This document shows, piece after piece, positions 39,793 through 47,868 of a stretch of DNA of 64,000 nucleotides; position 1 is the first letter of the stretch, and every line of letters begins with the position of its first letter. The DNA is taken from the NCBI RefSeq assembly GCF_014207445.1, contig NZ_JACHEM010000001.1, positions 558,001 through 622,000 on the forward strand. The letters are read 5' to 3'. A program made the position numbers and the translations under genes. This DNA is from Streptomyces candidus. GTDB taxonomy: Bacteria > Actinomycetota > Actinomycetes > Streptomycetales > Streptomycetaceae. The notes beneath the pieces are model-generated. The model was not told the origin of the DNA, ran no database searches, and saw nothing but the letters and a program-made list of their open reading frames with translations.

Positions 39793-41658
39793 CTACTTCT
39801 TCTTCGACGCGGAGTCGTCGCTGGAGAGCACGGCGATGAAGGCTTCCTGCGGCACTTCCACGCTGCCGACCATCTTCATACGTTTCTTGCCCTCCTTCTG
39901 CTTCTCCAGAAGCTTCCGCTTGCGGGAGATGTCGCCGCCGTAGCACTTGGCGAGGACGTCCTTGCGGATGGCACGGATCGTTTCGCGGGAGATCACCCGG
40001 GAGCCGATGGCCGCCTGGATGGGGATCTCGAACGCCTGCCGCGGAATGAGCTCTCGCAGCTTGGCGACGAGCCGCACGCCGTACGCGTACGCCGCATCCT
40101 TGTGCGTGACGGCGGAGAAGGCGTCGACCCGGTCGCCGTGCAGGAGGATGTCGACCTTGACCAGGGCGGCGGACTGCTCGCCGGTGGGCTCGTAGTCGAG
40201 CGAGGCGTAACCGCGGGTCTTGGACTTCAGCTGGTCGAAGAAGTCGAAGACGATTTCGGCGAGGGGCAGCGTGTAGCGGATCTCGACGCGGTCCTCGGAG
40301 AGGTAGTCCATGCCCAGGAGCGTGCCGCGGCGTGTCTGGCACAGCTCCATGATCGCGCCGATGAACTCGCTGGGCGCCAGGATCGTGGCCCGCACGACCG
40401 GCTCGAAGACGTCCGAGATCTTGCCCTCGGGGAATTCGCTGGGATTGGTGACGATGTGCTCGGAGCCGTCCTCCATGCGCACCCGGTAGACCACGTTGGG
40501 CGCGGTCGCGATGAGATCGAGGCCGAACTCCCGCTCCAGGCGCTCTCGGATCACGTCCAGGTGCAGCAGGCCGAGGAAGCCGACGCGGAAGCCGAAGCCC
40601 AGGGCCGCCGAGGTCTCCGGCTCGTACACCAGCGCGGCGTCGTTGAGCTGGAGCTTGTCGAGTGCCTCGCGCAGGTCGGGGTACTCCGAACCGTCCACCG
40701 GATACAGACCCGAGAAGACCATCGGCTTCGGGTCCTTGTAGCCGCCCAGCGCCTCCGTCGCCCCCTTGTGCAGGGAGGTGATGGTGTCACCGACCTTGGA
40801 CTGCCGTACGTCCTTCACACCGGTGATGATGTAGCCGACCTCGCCGACGCCAAGACCGTCGGACGACGTCATCTCGGGCGACGAGACGCCGATCTCCAGC
40901 AGCTCGTGGGTGGCGCCGGTCGACATCATCCTGATGCGCTCGCGCTTGTTGAGCTGGCCGTCGACCACCCGGACGTACGTGACGACGCCCCGGTACGAGT
41001 CGTAGACCGAGTCGAAGATCATCGCGCGGGCGGGGGCGTCCTTGACGCCCACCGGGGCCGGCACGTCGCGCACCACACGGTCGAGCAGCGCGTCCACGCC
41101 GACACCGGTCTTCGCGGAGACCTTCAGTACATCCTCCGGCTGGCAGCCGATGAGGTTGGCGAGCTCCTCGGAGAACTTCTCCGGCTGAGCGGCCGGAAGG
41201 TCGATCTTGTTGAGTACCGGAACGATCGCAAGGTCGTTCTCCATCGCCAGGTAGAGGTTGGCGAGGGTCTGCGCCTCGATGCCCTGTGCCGCGTCGACGA
41301 GCAGGACCGTGCCCTCACAGGCCGCCAGCGAGCGGGAGACCTCATAGGTGAAGTCCACGTGGCCCGGGGTGTCGATCATGTTCAGGACGTGGGTGGTGCC
41401 CATGCCGTCGCCCGCGGTGGGCGCCCAGGGCAGTCGTACCGCCTGGGACTTGATCGTGATGCCGCGCTCGCGCTCGATGTCCATGCGGTCGAGGTACTGG
41501 GCACGCATCTGCCGCTGGTCGACCACACCGGTCAGCTGGAGCATCCGGTCGGCAAGGGTCGACTTGCCGTGGTCGATGTGCGCGATGATGCAGAAGTTGC
41601 GGAGCAGTGCCGGGTCGGTACGGCTCGGCTCGGGCACGTGGAGAGGAGTCGCGGGCAC
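39793..41658 (-). CDS. lepA: Elongation factor 4 (LepA)
   Basis: This 621-residue translational GTPase back-translocates or remodels stalled ribosomes. G1 is [15 protein letters not shown]2 is [12 protein letters not shown]3 is [11 protein letters not shown] and G4 is LNKIDLP. The C-terminal LepA domain ends [20 protein letters not shown] 41658 ([16 protein letters not shown]) was chosen from family starts; AGGA lies about 8 nt upstream. It is divergent from rpsT. Confidence 0.95.
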   Translation of the reverse strand: MPATPLHVPEPSRTDPALLRNFCIIAHIDHGKSTLADRMLQLTGVVDQRQMRAQYLDRMDIERERGITIKSQAVRLPWAPTAGDGMGTTHVLNMIDTPGHVDFTYEVSRSLAACEGTVLLVDAAQGIEAQTLANLYLAMENDLAIVPVLNKIDLPAAQPEKFSEELANLIGCQPEDVLKVSAKTGVGVDALLDRVVRDVPAPVGVKDAPARAMIFDSVYDSYRGVVTYVRVVDGQLNKRERIRMMSTGATHELLEIGVSSPEMTSSDGLGVGEVGYIITGVKDVRQSKVGDTITSLHKGATEALGGYKDPKPMVFSGLYPVDGSEYPDLREALDKLQLNDAALVYEPETSAALGFGFRVGFLGLLHLDVIRERLEREFGLDLIATAPNVVYRVRMEDGSEHIVTNPSEFPEGKISDVFEPVVRATILAPSEFIGAIMELCQTRRGTLLGMDYLSEDRVEIRYTLPLAEIVFDFFDQLKSKTRGYASLDYEPTGEQSAALVKVDILLHGDRVDAFSAVTHKDAAYAYGVRLVAKLRELIPRQAFEIPIQAAIGSRVISRETIRAIRKDVLAKCYGGDISRKRKLLEKQKEGKKRMKMVGSVEVPQEAFIAVLSSDDSASKKK

Positions 41659-41769
41659 GCAGGGTCCTGATTCTTGAGAACACGTGCACACGGTGCGCCG
41701 GAACAGGGTCCTCGGGCGCGCGCGTGCGTCGTTCTCGTCTCGGTCCGGAAGTTGTGAAGTCTTCCCATG

Positions 41770-41787
41770 GTCCCACGATCGTGGGAC
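41770..41787. promoter_or_regulatory. Perfect 18-bp palindrome in the lepA-rpsT divergent region
   Basis: GTCCCACGATCGTGGGAC is fully self-complementary. It lies 112 bp upstream of lepA and 117 bp upstream of rpsT, just before the probable rpsT promoter. It looks like a dimeric-protein operator; I do not recognise the regulator. Confidence 0.6.
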
Positions 41788-41797
41788 TGCGGCCGGT

Positions 41798-41827
41798 TTG
41801 GGCCGGTCGAGGGACGGCTGGTAGTCT
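41798..41827 (+). promoter_or_regulatory. Probable rpsT promoter
   Basis: TTGGGC (41798-41803), an 18-nt spacer and TAGTCT (41822-41827) form a plausible housekeeping promoter. This gives an rpsT leader of about 70 nt. Confidence 0.5.
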
Positions 41828-41903
41828 GGGCAGCTGTGTCTTGTGGCCTTCACCGGTCACGGGACGCACATCGAGATCCAACCGAACCTGTAAAGGCTCT
41901 TTC

Positions 41904-42170
41904 GTGGCGAACATCAAGTCCCAGATCAAGCGGAACAAGACCAACGAGAAGGCGCGCCTGCGCAACAAGGCCGTCAAGTCCTCGGTCAAGACCGCCGTGC
42001 GCAAGGCCCGCGAGGCCGTCGTCGCCGGTGACGTCGAGAAGGCCACGCTGGCCGTCCGCGACGCCTCCCGTGCGCTCGACAAGGCCGCCAGCAAGGGTGT
42101 CATCCACAAGAACGCAGCCGCCAACAAGAAGTCGGCGCTCGCTGCCAAGGTCGCCACCCTGCAGGCCTGA
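41904..42170 (+). CDS. rpsT: 30S ribosomal protein S20
   Basis: This 88-residue Lys/Ala-rich helical protein ([20 protein letters not shown] ... [12 protein letters not shown]) binds 16S rRNA early in 30S assembly. GTG 41904 has AAAGG about 7 nt upstream. The weak start codon is typical for S20, which controls its own translation in other bacteria. It is convergent with holA across a very strong hairpin. Confidence 0.97.
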   Translation: MANIKSQIKRNKTNEKARLRNKAVKSSVKTAVRKAREAVVAGDVEKATLAVRDASRALDKAASKGVIHKNAAANKKSALAAKVATLQA

Positions 42171-42301
42171 GCATCACTCTGAGGTACCTGTAGGAAATCG
42201 TCGGCGCCAGGATTCAGCGGACCCTCTCTACCGCTCCTGACCCGGCACCCCCGCCGCGCACCGAACGCGTTCGCCACGCGGGCGCGGTGGAAACAGCTCG
42301 A

Positions 42302-42352
42302 ACCGAAGCCCCGGTCTCCGTCCTTCCCCAGGACGGAGACCGGGGCTTCGGT
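42302..42352. terminator. Very strong bidirectional hairpin between rpsT and holA
   Basis: A perfect 23-bp stem (42302-42324 with 42330-42352) has only a 5-nt loop (TCCCC). Arms start ACCGAAGCCCCGG and end CCGGGGCTTCGGT. It ends the rpsT transcript from the left and holA from the right. Confidence 0.93.
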
Positions 42353-42382
42353 GTTGCCGCTTGCCGCCGGCCGCGCGCCGCT

Positions 42383-42443
42383 TGCTGCCTGCTGCCTGCT
42401 GCCTGCTGCCTGCTGCCTGCTGCCTGCTGCCTGCTGCCTGCTG
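42383..42443. repeat. Heptanucleotide tandem repeat (TGCTGCC), 8.7 copies
   Basis: Eight exact copies of TGCTGCC (42383-42438) plus five bases of a ninth lie 14-74 bp beyond the holA stop. The period of 7 breaks any reading frame, so this is non-coding. The pure copies suggest recent expansion and likely length variation between strains. Confidence 0.95.
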
Positions 42444-42456
42444 TAAGAGCGTCCCG

Positions 42457-43452
42457 TCAGCGGTTGCCGCGCGACCGGGCGGCCCGTGCGACCGCGACGA
42501 CCGCCTTCTCCAGGGCGTACTCGGGATCGTCGCCGCCGCCCTTGACACCCGCGTCGGCCTCGGCGATCGCACGCAGCGCGTCCGCGACGCCGTCCGCGGT
42601 CCAGCCGCGCATCTGCTGCCGCACCCGGTCGATCTTCCACGGCGGCATGCCGAGGTCCCTGGCCAGGTCGCCGGGGCGGGCGCCGCGCGGGGCCGAGGCC
42701 AGCTTGCCGATGGCCCGCACGGCCTGGGCGAGGGCGCTGGTGATCAGGACGGCCGCCACCCCGGTGGACAGGGACCACCGCAGCGCCTCCAGGGCTTCCG
42801 CCGCCCGGCCCTCGACGGCGCGGTCGGCGACGGTGAAGCTGGAGGCCTCGGCGCGCCCCGTGTAGTACCGACCGACGACCTCCTCGTCGATGGTGCCCTC
42901 GACATCCGCGACGAGCTGCGAGACCGCGCTGGCGAGCTCGCGCAGGTCACTGCCGATCGAGTCGACGAGCGCCTGGCCCGCCTCGGGCGTGGCCGAGCGG
43001 CCCAGGGCGCGGAATTCCGACCGTACGAACGAGAGCCGCTCGGCGGGCTTGGTGGTCTTGGGGCAGGCGACCTCGCGGGCCCCCGCCTTGCGGGCCGCGT
43101 CGAGCAGGCCCTTGCCCTTGGCTCCGCCGGCATGCAGCAGGACGAGGGTGATCTCCTCGGCAGGGGCGGTGAGGTACGCCTTGACGTCCTTGACGGTGTC
43201 GGCGGTCAGGTCCTGTGCGTTGCGCACGACGACGACCTTGCGCTCGGAGAAGAGCGAGGGGCTGGTCAGCTCCGCGAGGGTGCCGGGCTCCAGCTTGTCG
43301 GGCGTGAGGTCGCGCACGTCGGTGTCACTGTCGGCGGCGCGGGCCGCCGCCACGACCTGCTGCACGGCGCGGTCGAGCAGCAGGTCCTCCTGCCCCACGG
43401 CGAGGGTGACGGGGGCGAGCGGATCGTCGGTCGAATTCTTCCTGGTGGCCAT
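42457..43452 (-). CDS. holA: DNA polymerase III subunit delta
   Basis: This 331-residue clamp-loader delta subunit opens the sliding clamp. It has the family opening DPLAPVTLAVGQEDLLLDRAV, then LFSERKVVVVRNAQDL and the C-terminal helical domain (ALRWSLSTGVAAVLITSALA). ATG 43452 (MATRKNSTDD) was preferred; ATG 43470 adds six residues. Placement near comEA/comEC, rpsT and lepA is typical of actinobacteria. Confidence 0.93.
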   Translation of the reverse strand: MATRKNSTDDPLAPVTLAVGQEDLLLDRAVQQVVAAARAADSDTDVRDLTPDKLEPGTLAELTSPSLFSERKVVVVRNAQDLTADTVKDVKAYLTAPAEEITLVLLHAGGAKGKGLLDAARKAGAREVACPKTTKPAERLSFVRSEFRALGRSATPEAGQALVDSIGSDLRELASAVSQLVADVEGTIDEEVVGRYYTGRAEASSFTVADRAVEGRAAEALEALRWSLSTGVAAVLITSALAQAVRAIGKLASAPRGARPGDLARDLGMPPWKIDRVRQQMRGWTADGVADALRAIAEADAGVKGGGDDPEYALEKAVVAVARAARSRGNR

Positions 43453-43506
43453 CGCGGTCAAGCATCCCACGGGGCACTGACAGCACCCGCTCCGCCCGCC
43501 GGGTGC

Positions 43507-43758
43507 CTACGGAGCCTCCAGCCACCCCTCGTGCTCCGCTGCCAGCGCGTCCAGTGCGGCGGAGTCGAAACGCCTCTCGGGGTCCTCGACCACCACCAGC
43601 CACTGGGCGTCCTCGGCATCGTCCTCACCCGCCAGCGCGTCTCTGACGAGCTGGGGCTCTTCCGCCGTCCCGAAACGGTCCACCAGCTCCTGCGCCACCT
43701 CTTCAGCCGCGTCCCGGTCCGGCAGCACCAATACATGTCGTACATCGCTCACCTGCAC
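43507..43758 (-). CDS. Conserved small acidic protein, unknown function
   Basis: This protein of about 83 residues begins VSDVRHVLVLPDRDAAEEVAQELVDRF and is rich in Asp/Glu/Ala. It looks like a small alpha/beta domain with VSDVRHVLVLPD and AQWLVVVED strands. No membrane segment or cysteine is present. Two GTG starts (43758 and 43752) are 6 nt apart without a clear ribosome site. It lies 54 bp upstream of holA in the same direction; function not recognised. Confidence 0.65.
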   Translation of the reverse strand: MQVSDVRHVLVLPDRDAAEEVAQELVDRFGTAEEPQLVRDALAGEDDAEDAQWLVVVEDPERRFDSAALDALAAEHEGWLEAP

Positions 43759-43822
43759 ATTGTCCGGTACGCGAGACGTCCGTCGTCACCGTTTCGGTGC
43801 CCGGGGCAACGGTAGGGGCCCT

Positions 43823-44722
43823 TCAGGCAGCCGGGGCCTCCGACGCCTTGGGGGTGATCTGGATGTCCAGCTCGACGGCGATGGAGGAGCCGACGGCGGC
43901 GATGCCGTGGCCGAGCATCGTCTGCCAGGTGAGCGTGAAGTCCTCGCGGTGCAGTTCGGCAGTGGAGTGGACGGCGGCACGGGTTTCGCCCTGGATGCCG
44001 CACCCCATGCCGAGGTACTGGCTGTCGAGAGTGACGGTGCGGCTGACGCCGTGCAGGGTGAGTGCGCCGGTGATGGCCCAGCGACTGCCGCCACGGTGCA
44101 CGAATCGGTCGCTGTAGAACTCCATCGTCGGGAAGTTGGCGATGTCGAAGAAGTCCCTGCCCCGCAGGTGGTCGTCCCGCAACTTGACGTTGGTGTCGAT
44201 GGACGAGGCGTCGATGACGACGTGCATGGCGGATTGCTCCATGCGCTCGCCGATGCGGATCGCGCCCGCGAAGCTGTTGAACCGTCCGCGGATCTTGGCG
44301 AGGCCGATGTGCCGTGCGGAGAAACTGATCTGGGAGTGCATCAGGTCGATCTCCCACTCACCGGGCTCGGGGAGCTGCGGCGGGACGGCGATCTGGAGGG
44401 AGATGTCGCCGAGGCCGGAGTGCCCGCTCTCGGTGACGGTTGCGCTGCCGCGGTACGGGGTGAAGCCCTCCGCGGTGACGGCGAGCCGGTAGTCACCCGC
44501 GGGAACTGCGGCGACGAGCGTGCCGTACGGGTCGGTCTCGCCGCCGACAATTCTGCGGCCCGTGCTGTCGGTGACGACGAACCCGGCCTGCCTGACGGGC
44601 TCGCTGACCGGGTCGAGGACCCGGCAGCTGAGAACGCCGGCAGAGGACGGGACGGAGAACCCGGCGAGTGGATTGGCGTGGCCTGCGGTGGTCGAACGTC
44701 GGCCGAGCCAGCGGGAGATCAT
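43823..44722 (-). CDS. Carboxypeptidase-regulatory-like plus YceI fusion
   Basis: This 299-residue protein has a beta-sandwich CarboxypepD_reg-like domain (about 30-110: LSCRVLDPVSEPVRQAGFVV, DPYGTLVAAVPAGDYRLAV). A YceI lipocalin-type domain follows (about 118-290: WEIDLMHSQISFSARHIGLAKIRGRF, FPTMEFYSDRF, GALTLHGVSRTVTL). YceI domains bind long polyprenyl or lipid ligands. No signal peptide is seen, so it is probably cytoplasmic despite the YceI name. ATG 44722. Confidence 0.86.
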   Translation of the reverse strand: MISRWLGRRSTTAGHANPLAGFSVPSSAGVLSCRVLDPVSEPVRQAGFVVTDSTGRRIVGGETDPYGTLVAAVPAGDYRLAVTAEGFTPYRGSATVTESGHSGLGDISLQIAVPPQLPEPGEWEIDLMHSQISFSARHIGLAKIRGRFNSFAGAIRIGERMEQSAMHVVIDASSIDTNVKLRDDHLRGRDFFDIANFPTMEFYSDRFVHRGGSRWAITGALTLHGVSRTVTLDSQYLGMGCGIQGETRAAVHSTAELHREDFTLTWQTMLGHGIAAVGSSIAVELDIQITPKASEAPAA

Positions 44723-44991
44723 GATGTGCGCACCCCCGTGCGAATGGTTGCTGCAACAGGGGCGCGCCGGGGCACGTCAAACCGCCGGAGCAGCGACCCT
44801 TTGACGAATAGGCATTCGATCACTCTTGGGGTGTTCGAGGCAAACGAGGGGCTCGGTGAGGAGATGCGCCCGCGTGCCCCAAGGGTCTGAATTGAACAGT
44901 CCCGTACCCGCTCCCGCACGGATGCTCCGTGTGATGCAGGTACGAGCAGAGGGTGCGGAAGCCTACGAGCGACTGAACAGGAGCCCTTCAG
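44723..44991. other. 269-bp gap, no supported gene
   Basis: A short rightward frame (from GTG 44826) reads through the comEC terminator and matches nothing I know. The region should contain the promoter of the YceI-fusion gene. Confidence 0.5.
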
Positions 44992-45025
44992 GCGGGCAGT
45001 TCGGGAGGTTTCCCGAACTGCCCGC
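44992..45025 (-). terminator. Hairpin terminator after comEC
   Basis: GCGGGCAGTTCGGGA (44992-45006) pairs perfectly with TCCCGAACTGCCCGC (45011-45025): 15 bp with a GGTT loop. It lies 23 bp beyond the comEC stop. No long U-tract. Confidence 0.88.
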
Positions 45026-45048
45026 GACCCGGTCCGGCGCGGCCCGAC

Positions 45049-47868
45049 TCAGCCCCCGCCAGGTACCGCCGCCAGGTCCGCTCCCGTCCCGGTGACCGCG
45101 ATCGCTCCGTCCCGGTCCGTGCGCAGTACCGCCGTTCCGAGAGACGCGAAAGCGGCGAGGGCGGCCGGCGCGGGGTGACCGTACGGGTTGTCCCGGCCTA
45201 CCGGCACGAGAGCCAGCCGAGGCGCCGCCCGACGGAGCAGCCCGGGGTCCTGGTGCGCGGAGCCGTGGTGGGCGACCTTCAGGACGTCGACTGCCCCCAG
45301 CCCGGGGTGCACCCTGAGGAGACCCTGCTGGCCGGACGGTTCGAGGTCGCCGGGCAGGAGCAGGGTCAGGGGCGTGGCGGCTGCTCCGTCACCGGGGTCG
45401 GTGTGCCGTACGAGCAGGGCGACGCTCGCGTCGTTCGCCTCCGCGGGAGTCGGATGCGGAGGCGGCGGGGGCCACAGCACCTGCCAGTCGAGCGGGCCGA
45501 TGCGTCGCCGCTCCCCCGGCCGGACGGCGGTGACCGGCACCCCCGCCCCCGCCGCCACCCGGTGGACGAACGCCGCCTGTCCCCCGGGCTCCGGAAGCGT
45601 CGTGGTCTGAATCGACCCGACCGACCGGCCGCGGAGCACCCCGGGCAGCCCGGAGACGTGATCGGCGTGGAAGTGGCTGAGCAGCACCACCGGCACCCGC
45701 GTGACGCCCAGCTCACGCAAGCACCGGTCGACCAGCACCGGATCGGGTCCGGCGTCCACCACCACCGCCGTGCCCCTCTCCCCCGCCGCCAGAACCGTCG
45801 CGTCCCCCTGCCCGACATCGCACATGACGAACTTCCAGCCGGGCGGCGGCCATCCGGTGAGGGTCCCCGTGAGCGGAGCGGGCCGTACCAGTGCGAGCAG
45901 CAGGAGAACGGCGCAGACCGCACTCAGCCACGGATGACGCGGGGCCCTGCGCGCGAGGAGCACGACCGCAACGGTGACGGCGGCCAGCAGCAGCCCGCCC
46001 CGCCAGCCACCCGGCCAGTCGATCTCCGCCCCGGGCAGCGCCGCCCCGGCCCGGGCCACCCGGGCGATCCACCCGGTCGGCCAGCCTGCGACCCGGGCGA
46101 ACAGTTCGGCCACCGGCATGGCCGCAGGCGCCGCCGCGAGGGCCGCGAAGCCGAAGACGGTGGCCGGGGCCACAGCCAGCTCGGCGAACAGGTTGCAGGG
46201 AATCGCCACCAGACTGACCCGGGCCGCCATCATCGCCACCACCGGCGCGCACACCGCCTGCGCCGCGCAGGCCGCCGCCAGCACCTCGGCGAGCCGGGGA
46301 GGCACCCCCCTACGCTGCATCCCGGCGCTCCACACGGGGCCGAGGGTGAGCAGGGCCCCTGTGGCGAGCACGGAGAGCAGGAACCCATAACTCCGGGCCA
46401 GCCACGGGTCGTACAGCACCAGGAGCAGCACGGCGGCGGCCAGCGCCGGAATCAGCGACCGGCGTCGTCCCGTCCCGATGGCGAGCAGGGTGATCAGCCC
46501 GCAGGCAGCGGCCCGCAGCACGCTGGGCTCCGGGCGGCACACGATCACGAAGGCGAGGGTGAGCGCACCACCGAGCAGTGCGGTGGTGCGCAGCGAGACC
46601 CCCAGCCCGGCGGCCAGGCCCCGCCGTTCCGCACGCAGGGCGAGGCCTGGCGGCCCGATGAGAAGTGCCAGGACGATCGTGAGATTGCTGCCGGACACCG
46701 CCGTCAAGTGCACGAGGTCGGTCGCCGCGAAGGCGTCGTACAGGTCCGGTTCCATCCGGGACGTGTCGCCGACGACGAGCCCCGGGAGCAACGCCCGTGC
46801 GTCGGTCGGCAGCCCCTCGGTGGCCTCCCGCAGTCCCGCTCGGAGATCCCCGGCCATACGTTGTACGGCGGTCGGCGGCCCGACGACGGGCGGACCGGCG
46901 CTGCCAGGAATCCGGAGTACGGCAGCGATCCGGTCGCCGTCGAGCCTCGGCGGCGCCAGCCGGGCCCCGGTCACCCGCAGCCGGGTGGAGGGCAGCAGCC
47001 GCAGCCACGCCGCGGTGGGACCACGCGCGGGGGCCAGGACGAGGACAGGGGTGCGTACGGCGGTGGCCGTGCCATCGGTGGCGACGACCCGGGTGAGTTC
47101 GGCGTCCAGGACCACCGGCCGCGGCGCGGCCCGGTCGCCCTGCACCCGGGGCCGGATCTGCCGCGGGTCGCCGGTGACCGTCAGTTCGGCTTGCACGACG
47201 GCGTACCGACGGGCCAGTTCGGGCACAGGGCCACGGTAGAGGTCCGCGGAGTGCAGGGCCGCCGACGCGGTGGCGGCCGCGGCGCACAGCAACACCGTGA
47301 GGACGGCGGCGGCGCGGCGGGGTCCGGCGACGCTGCCGGGTCGGGTCACCCGACCGGGCCCGGGATCAGCGGTACGCCCGATGCCGGGTTCGGCGACATG
47401 ACCGGCTGGGAGCCCGGTGCTCCGGCCGACGTCGGGTTCGGTGGCACGACCGGGCCCGGGCCCGGTGTCCTTATCGACGTCCGGTTCGGTGACGCGACCG
47501 GACTCGGTGCCGTGGCGGGGGTCGGCCCCAGTTCCGCCTCCGGCCCGCCGGCCCCTGTCCCGGCTTCGGAGTTGTCCTGTCGCGGATCCGCGACCCGTGG
47601 CGAGCCCCACGGCCAGGACTGCTGCCAGGAGGACGGTCAGGAGGACGACGGCCCGTCCTGCCGTCGCTCCCACCGTGAGCGCTGCCGCCGCCCAGGCGGC
47701 CAGCGCAGGTGGAACCAACCGGAGGTCGGGCGGACCCTCCTGCAGCGGGTGGGAGCTGCCCAGCCGGTGGCCGGCCGTCGCATGCACCGACTTTCGAACG
47801 GAGCGGGTCGCAGAGGCGCGGCGGGACCCGGAAGCGGAGTCGGCGGCAGCTCCGGGCCGGCTGTTCAC
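45049..47868 (-). CDS. comEC: ComEC/Rec2 DNA-uptake membrane protein
   Basis: This 939-residue protein has N-terminal TM segments (about 50-95), an OB-like exterior domain, and the core competence membrane domain (LTAVSGSNLTIVLALLIGP onward). It ends with a metallo-beta-lactamase domain with VVLLSHFHADHVSGLPG and KVAHHGSAHQD. In competent bacteria ComEC takes single-stranded DNA across the membrane. An insertion of imperfect repeats (GPGRxTEPDVGR-like, about residues 105-175) lies between the first and second hydrophobic blocks. GTG 47868 overlaps the comEA stop by 4 nt. Confidence 0.92.
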   Translation of the reverse strand: MNSRPGAAADSASGSRRASATRSVRKSVHATAGHRLGSSHPLQEGPPDLRLVPPALAAWAAAALTVGATAGRAVVLLTVLLAAVLAVGLATGRGSATGQLRSRDRGRRAGGGTGADPRHGTESGRVTEPDVDKDTGPGPGRATEPDVGRSTGLPAGHVAEPGIGRTADPGPGRVTRPGSVAGPRRAAAVLTVLLCAAAATASAALHSADLYRGPVPELARRYAVVQAELTVTGDPRQIRPRVQGDRAAPRPVVLDAELTRVVATDGTATAVRTPVLVLAPARGPTAAWLRLLPSTRLRVTGARLAPPRLDGDRIAAVLRIPGSAGPPVVGPPTAVQRMAGDLRAGLREATEGLPTDARALLPGLVVGDTSRMEPDLYDAFAATDLVHLTAVSGSNLTIVLALLIGPPGLALRAERRGLAAGLGVSLRTTALLGGALTLAFVIVCRPEPSVLRAAACGLITLLAIGTGRRRSLIPALAAAVLLLVLYDPWLARSYGFLLSVLATGALLTLGPVWSAGMQRRGVPPRLAEVLAAACAAQAVCAPVVAMMAARVSLVAIPCNLFAELAVAPATVFGFAALAAAPAAMPVAELFARVAGWPTGWIARVARAGAALPGAEIDWPGGWRGGLLLAAVTVAVVLLARRAPRHPWLSAVCAVLLLLALVRPAPLTGTLTGWPPPGWKFVMCDVGQGDATVLAAGERGTAVVVDAGPDPVLVDRCLRELGVTRVPVVLLSHFHADHVSGLPGVLRGRSVGSIQTTTLPEPGGQAAFVHRVAAGAGVPVTAVRPGERRRIGPLDWQVLWPPPPPHPTPAEANDASVALLVRHTDPGDGAAATPLTLLLPGDLEPSGQQGLLRVHPGLGAVDVLKVAHHGSAHQDPGLLRRAAPRLALVPVGRDNPYGHPAPAALAAFASLGTAVLRTDRDGAIAVTGTGADLAAVPGGG

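Noticed and set aside
42383..42443. Could the TGCTGCC array be a CRISPR or coding repeat?
   Set aside because: Unit of 7 bp without spacers, so not CRISPR. A 7-bp period shifts frame each copy. Frames through it are chance openings beyond the holA stop.
44826..45095. Rightward 89-codon frame
   Set aside because: It runs through the comEC terminator hairpin into the comEC 3' end and has no recognisable domain.
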